Shown one piece after another: positions 21,162-23,734 of a stretch of 23,734 nt of DNA; within the stretch, counting starts at the first letter, position 1; the number at the start of each line of letters is the position of its first letter. The notes beneath the pieces are model-generated. The model ran no database searches. It saw nothing but the letters and a program-made list of their open reading frames with translations, and was not told where the DNA came from. Source of the DNA: a virus; IMG/VR virus record IMGVR_UViG_3300009167_000126, positions 1 to 23,734 of that record; one strand, given 5' to 3'. Position numbers and translations under genes: made by a program.

Positions 21162-23725
21162 AGGCCTCTTCTCGTTTCGTTTGGGAAACGGGTCAGTTCA
21201 CGGTGACAGCACCGCGACCGAAGAAGGCACGTGTGCTTGGTGGTCCCGGCTCAGGTAACTTCGGCCACTCTGGTCGGCCTGGTATGCAGGGCGGCAGCGG
21301 TGAGAGTGCTGAGGATCTTGCTGAGTTCAAAGGCAAAGAAGGCCTGTGCTTTGCAAATGTGAATAAGTGGAATGCTCTGCACGGTGAGAAGGACGACATC
21401 GTTGTGCATGGCAAGGTGACGAACATCGATGGTAAGACGTTTGATCACGCATGGGTTGAACGTGACGAAAAGGTTATCGACCCGACCACCGCTGTCGTCA
21501 TGGCGAAGGACAAGTATTACGACTTGTTGAAGGCGAAGCCTGAAGGCAAGTACACGTCCACGCAAGCCATTCAGAATCAGATACGCGCTCGTAATCACGG
21601 ACCCTGGACTGCTGACGAAGTAGGCACGAGACATCTTGGTGGTCCGGGTTCAGGAAACTTCGGTCATGCGGGAATTCCGGGACAGCAAGGTGGCTCGGCA
21701 CCGGGCGAAGGAAACTTTCCGCCTGCAAAAGAGTTTGGTCCGCTACAGCGTGGCGTGCCACAGGACGAGGGATACGGGCGTACTGAGAACTCATGGGCCA
21801 TCAATTCAAAGCTGATTGCGGGTAAAGAACTCGATGCCCGCGAACAAGAAATGGTGGACGACGTCGAACGATTGCAGATGAAATCGAAGACCGAAGAAAA
21901 CATGACTGTCTTTCACAAAGGCACGATTCCTAGTGAAGGAAGCATCACGACTCCGGCCTTCTTGAGCACGTCAACTACTCCTCCTGGTTCCAGTGAATTT
22001 CGTGGTAAGATAATCGCTGTGCAAGTACCAAAGGGTACACATTTCGCATACGGTTCTTTTCACGAGAAAGAACGCATTCTGCCACGTGATGGCACTTTGA
22101 CGCGTGTAGGTAAGATGGAAGATGGTACACCTATCATGCGCTACAAAGAAAGTAGTGCCGTGCGTGATCGTCTTGATGAAAGAGAAGCAAAGTGGCAGCG
22201 ACAATTTGAAGAAGAAATGTCACGGTATGCGGCTGCCAAGAAAAAGACTTACACGGTTCACACTGTGGCTGACACGTTCGTGCCTGCGCTGAGGAAAGCG
22301 ATTCTATCCTCGCTCAAGCCTTCCTCGATTCAGGATGAGCAGGCGGCACTCGCGTTTGTCGAATCGTGGGAAGCGCGGTTGCGTGAAGCCTTAATTCCCG
22401 TGCTGCGTCGAATCGTTGTGACGAGCGGGACGTTGCACGGGTTGAAGATTCGCACTGCGGGTGGGCCTGGCTCGGGTAACTTCGGACACGCAGGTATCCC
22501 TGGGCAGCAGGGTGGAAGCGCACCGTCTGATGCGAGTGATTCGCCTAAGGCAGATTCTGCGCATTCTATCGCGCCAACTGAGCGTATCGACTTCAGTAAA
22601 GATCGCCTGTTCCTATACGATCCTCAGAGCAATAGGTTCGTGCTTGGTAAGGCGGCCAGTGAAGATCTTATCGACAGCATCATTGACAGCTTTGACGCGT
22701 CACACGCGGGCGTATTAGTAGACGCTGGCTTGCCGGCTACAGGGCGTGCATACGACGCTTATAGCGTTCACGGCTTTGTCAGAGATGGCGGAATCAAGGT
22801 CACTGTGCTAACGCATGCTGGTGACTCTGTGAAAATGAATGACGACTTACATGCATTGTTCACTAAGCTGCAAGTACATGGGGCTACCGCAAAGACGACA
22901 ATAGACATAGGTTGGGGTGGTCGTCCACTTGGTGATTACTTAAAGCAGTTCGAGCTGTATAGAGGCCTAAGTGCACTAGAGCTAAGTGCACTAGAGTTCC
23001 GTGCTGCCAAGAAGCCATCAGAGACAAGCACGGCCAAGACCAAGGTAGGGAAGTTTGGACTCAAGTTCGATGTGGCGAATCCTCGAGCGATTGCCTGGGC
23101 TCGCACGCATGCGGCGAAGCTGGCAGTTGATATGTCAGAAGAGACGCGTCGAGCGGTACGCGCGATCATTGCACGCGGGTTCACCCAAGGTCGTCACCCG
23201 TATCAGACGGCGAAGTTACTTCTCGACGTAATCGGGCTCACTGAACGACAGGGCGTTGCGCTGATGTCGTATCGTGACAAGCTTGAGGAACAGGGTTTCC
23301 TGGGCAAGGACCTTGATGATGAGGTCTTGGTGCGCAGCAACGAGATGTTCGAAGCTCGTGCTGAAATGATTGCACGCACGGAAACGATGCGCGCCTCGAA
23401 TGAAGGTCAGCAGGAGCTGTGGAATCAAGCCGTAGATGCGGGCCTGCTCACAGGCGCGGAACTACGTGAATGGATTGTGACGCCCGACGATAGGCTGTGT
23501 CCGATTTGCGAAGCGATGGAAGGCCAGACAGTCGGGATGGGCGAGCCATTTGATGTGGATGGCGAGGACGTGATGGTCCCGCCCGCGCACCCGAATTGTC
23601 GATGCACGATTGGGATCTCGGCCGAAAGTCCGGGACCTGCCAACCTCGAGGCATATCGGGAGTTAGGCGGCCCGGGTAGTGGGAATTTCGGGCACGCGGG
23701 TATTCCGGGACAGCAGGGTGGAAGC
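20571..23725 (+). repeat. Five copies of a 20-residue glycine-rich protein module
   Basis: GGPGSGNFGHAGIPGQQGGS is encoded at 20571-20630, 21638-21697, 22460-22519 and 23666-23725, and a variant (GHSGRPGMQGGS in the second half) at 21239-21298. Four copies are identical in protein, yet their DNA differs at most third positions (for example Gly-Gly as GGCGGA, GGTGGT, GGTGGG and GGCGGC; Ser as AGT, TCA or TCG). That pattern shows selection on the peptide rather than recent DNA duplication. Each copy is followed by a Ser/Ala/Pro/Gly-rich linker and then, where visible, a different domain. One copy is in the ADP-ribosyltransferase gene and four are in the next gene. Confidence 0.92.
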
Positions 23726-23734
23726 GCACCGGGA
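21158..23734 (+). CDS. Modular Mu F-like head protein with cargo-like domains, 3' end outside the window
   Basis: One frame is open from GTG 21158 (GAGG five bases upstream, GTGA overlap with the preceding stop) to the right edge, at least 859 residues. In order: tag 1 (28-47); a small domain with Cys64 (GLCFANVNKW), His97 (DHAWVE) and Asp108 (VIDPTT), the layout of a papain- or transglutaminase-like triad; tag 2 (161-180); a second ADP-ribosyltransferase fold with STS at 270-272 and E-x-E at 303-305 (EKERILP), but FHKG where the NAD-binding Arg is expected; a helical stretch (about 345-430); tag 3 (435-454); an unknown domain (about 465-605); a Mu F/SPP1 gp7-like minor head domain (about 640-820) with ARTET, CPIC and HPNCRC; and tag 4 (837-856). 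It is probably a portal-associated head protein carrying effectors. Confidence 0.85.
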   Translation, partial: MKASSRFVWETGQFTVTAPRPKKARVLGGPGSGNFGHSGRPGMQGGSGESAEDLAEFKGKEGLCFANVNKWNALHGEKDDIVVHGKVTNIDGKTFDHAWVERDEKVIDPTTAVVMAKDKYYDLLKAKPEGKYTSTQAIQNQIRARNHGPWTADEVGTRHLGGPGSGNFGHAGIPGQQGGSAPGEGNFPPAKEFGPLQRGVPQDEGYGRTENSWAINSKLIAGKELDAREQEMVDDVERLQMKSKTEENMTVFHKGTIPSEGSITTPAFLSTSTTPPGSSEFRGKIIAVQVPKGTHFAYGSFHEKERILPRDGTLTRVGKMEDGTPIMRYKESSAVRDRLDEREAKWQRQFEEEMSRYAAAKKKTYTVHTVADTFVPALRKAILSSLKPSSIQDEQAALAFVESWEARLREALIPVLRRIVVTSGTLHGLKIRTAGGPGSGNFGHAGIPGQQGGSAPSDASDSPKADSAHSIAPTERIDFSKDRLFLYDPQSNRFVLGKAASEDLIDSIIDSFDASHAGVLVDAGLPATGRAYDAYSVHGFVRDGGIKVTVLTHAGDSVKMNDDLHALFTKLQVHGATAKTTIDIGWGGRPLGDYLKQFELYRGLSALELSALEFRAAKKPSETSTAKTKVGKFGLKFDVANPRAIAWARTHAAKLAVDMSEETRRAVRAIIARGFTQGRHPYQTAKLLLDVIGLTERQGVALMSYRDKLEEQGFLGKDLDDEVLVRSNEMFEARAEMIARTETMRASNEGQQELWNQAVDAGLLTGAELREWIVTPDDRLCPICEAMEGQTVGMGEPFDVDGEDVMVPPAHPNCRCTIGISAESPGPANLEAYRELGGPGSGNFGHAGIPGQQGGSAPG
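22967..22996 (+). repeat. Exact 15-bp tandem duplication inside the head gene
   Basis: CTAAGTGCACTAGAG occurs twice in tandem, in frame, encoding LSALE-LSALE at the junction between the unknown domain and the Mu F-like part. It looks like a recent slippage event in a linker that tolerates length change. Confidence 0.85.

Overview
The window is part of a tailed double-stranded DNA phage genome (Caudoviricetes; the large terminase, portal and Mu F-like head genes show this). The host cannot be named from the sequence. There are two transcription blocks pointing away from a control region at about 13.67-14.23 kb. No tRNA, rRNA, CRISPR array or insertion sequence was seen.

Leftward (minus strand) block, 13.67 kb down to 1. 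This is the early/metabolic arm, a tight chain of genes that mostly overlap by 4 to 17 bases. In transcription order: an Ala/Lys-rich coiled-coil protein; an APH-fold small-molecule kinase; a HAD phosphatase; a sugar-type nucleotidyltransferase; an unknown protein; a GT-B-like glycosyltransferase; a dNMP kinase; a ThyA-family enzyme whose active site reads as dCMP hydroxymethylase (Asp replaces the TS Asn177); a dCMP deaminase; a 41-residue membrane protein; a family A DNA polymerase; a small unknown; an MT-A70 adenine methyltransferase; a PD-(D/E)XK nuclease; a C5-cytosine methyltransferase; a MazG/dCTPase-like NTP pyrophosphohydrolase; a cold-shock protein; a DnaQ-like exonuclease; an SbcC/RecN-like ATPase with its own promoter; and a truncated gene at the left edge. 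Read together, much of this arm looks like a pathway that makes 5-hydroxymethyl-dCTP and then decorates it with a sugar or other activated group. That reading is inference, resting on active-site residues and gene order.

Control region, 13.67-14.23 kb. It holds extended -10 promoters in both directions, two imperfect ~54-bp direct repeats, a cluster of three TCTTACATA boxes, and a strongly structured leader RNA candidate directly before the primase-helicase gene.

Rightward (plus strand) block, 14.2 kb to the right edge. A prim-pol/SF3 helicase is followed by a 542-base non-coding stretch with nine GTTACC boxes (origin or packaging-site candidate) and an extended -10 promoter. Next come the small terminase, the large terminase (whose conserved N-terminus has no ordinary start codon), a DUF1073-type portal with an acidic/basic tail, an ADP-ribosyltransferase, and a head protein of at least 859 residues still open at the right edge. 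That last protein joins a Cys/His/Asp domain, a second ADP-ribosyltransferase, an unknown domain and a Mu F-like minor head domain.

The most striking signal is a 20-residue glycine-rich module (GGPGSGNFGHAGIPGQQGGS), present five times between 20571 and 23725. It usually sits just before a different cargo-like domain. The protein sequence is almost unchanged while the codons differ widely, so the peptide itself is under selection. I propose it is a tag or hinge for proteins packaged in, or ejected from, the head.
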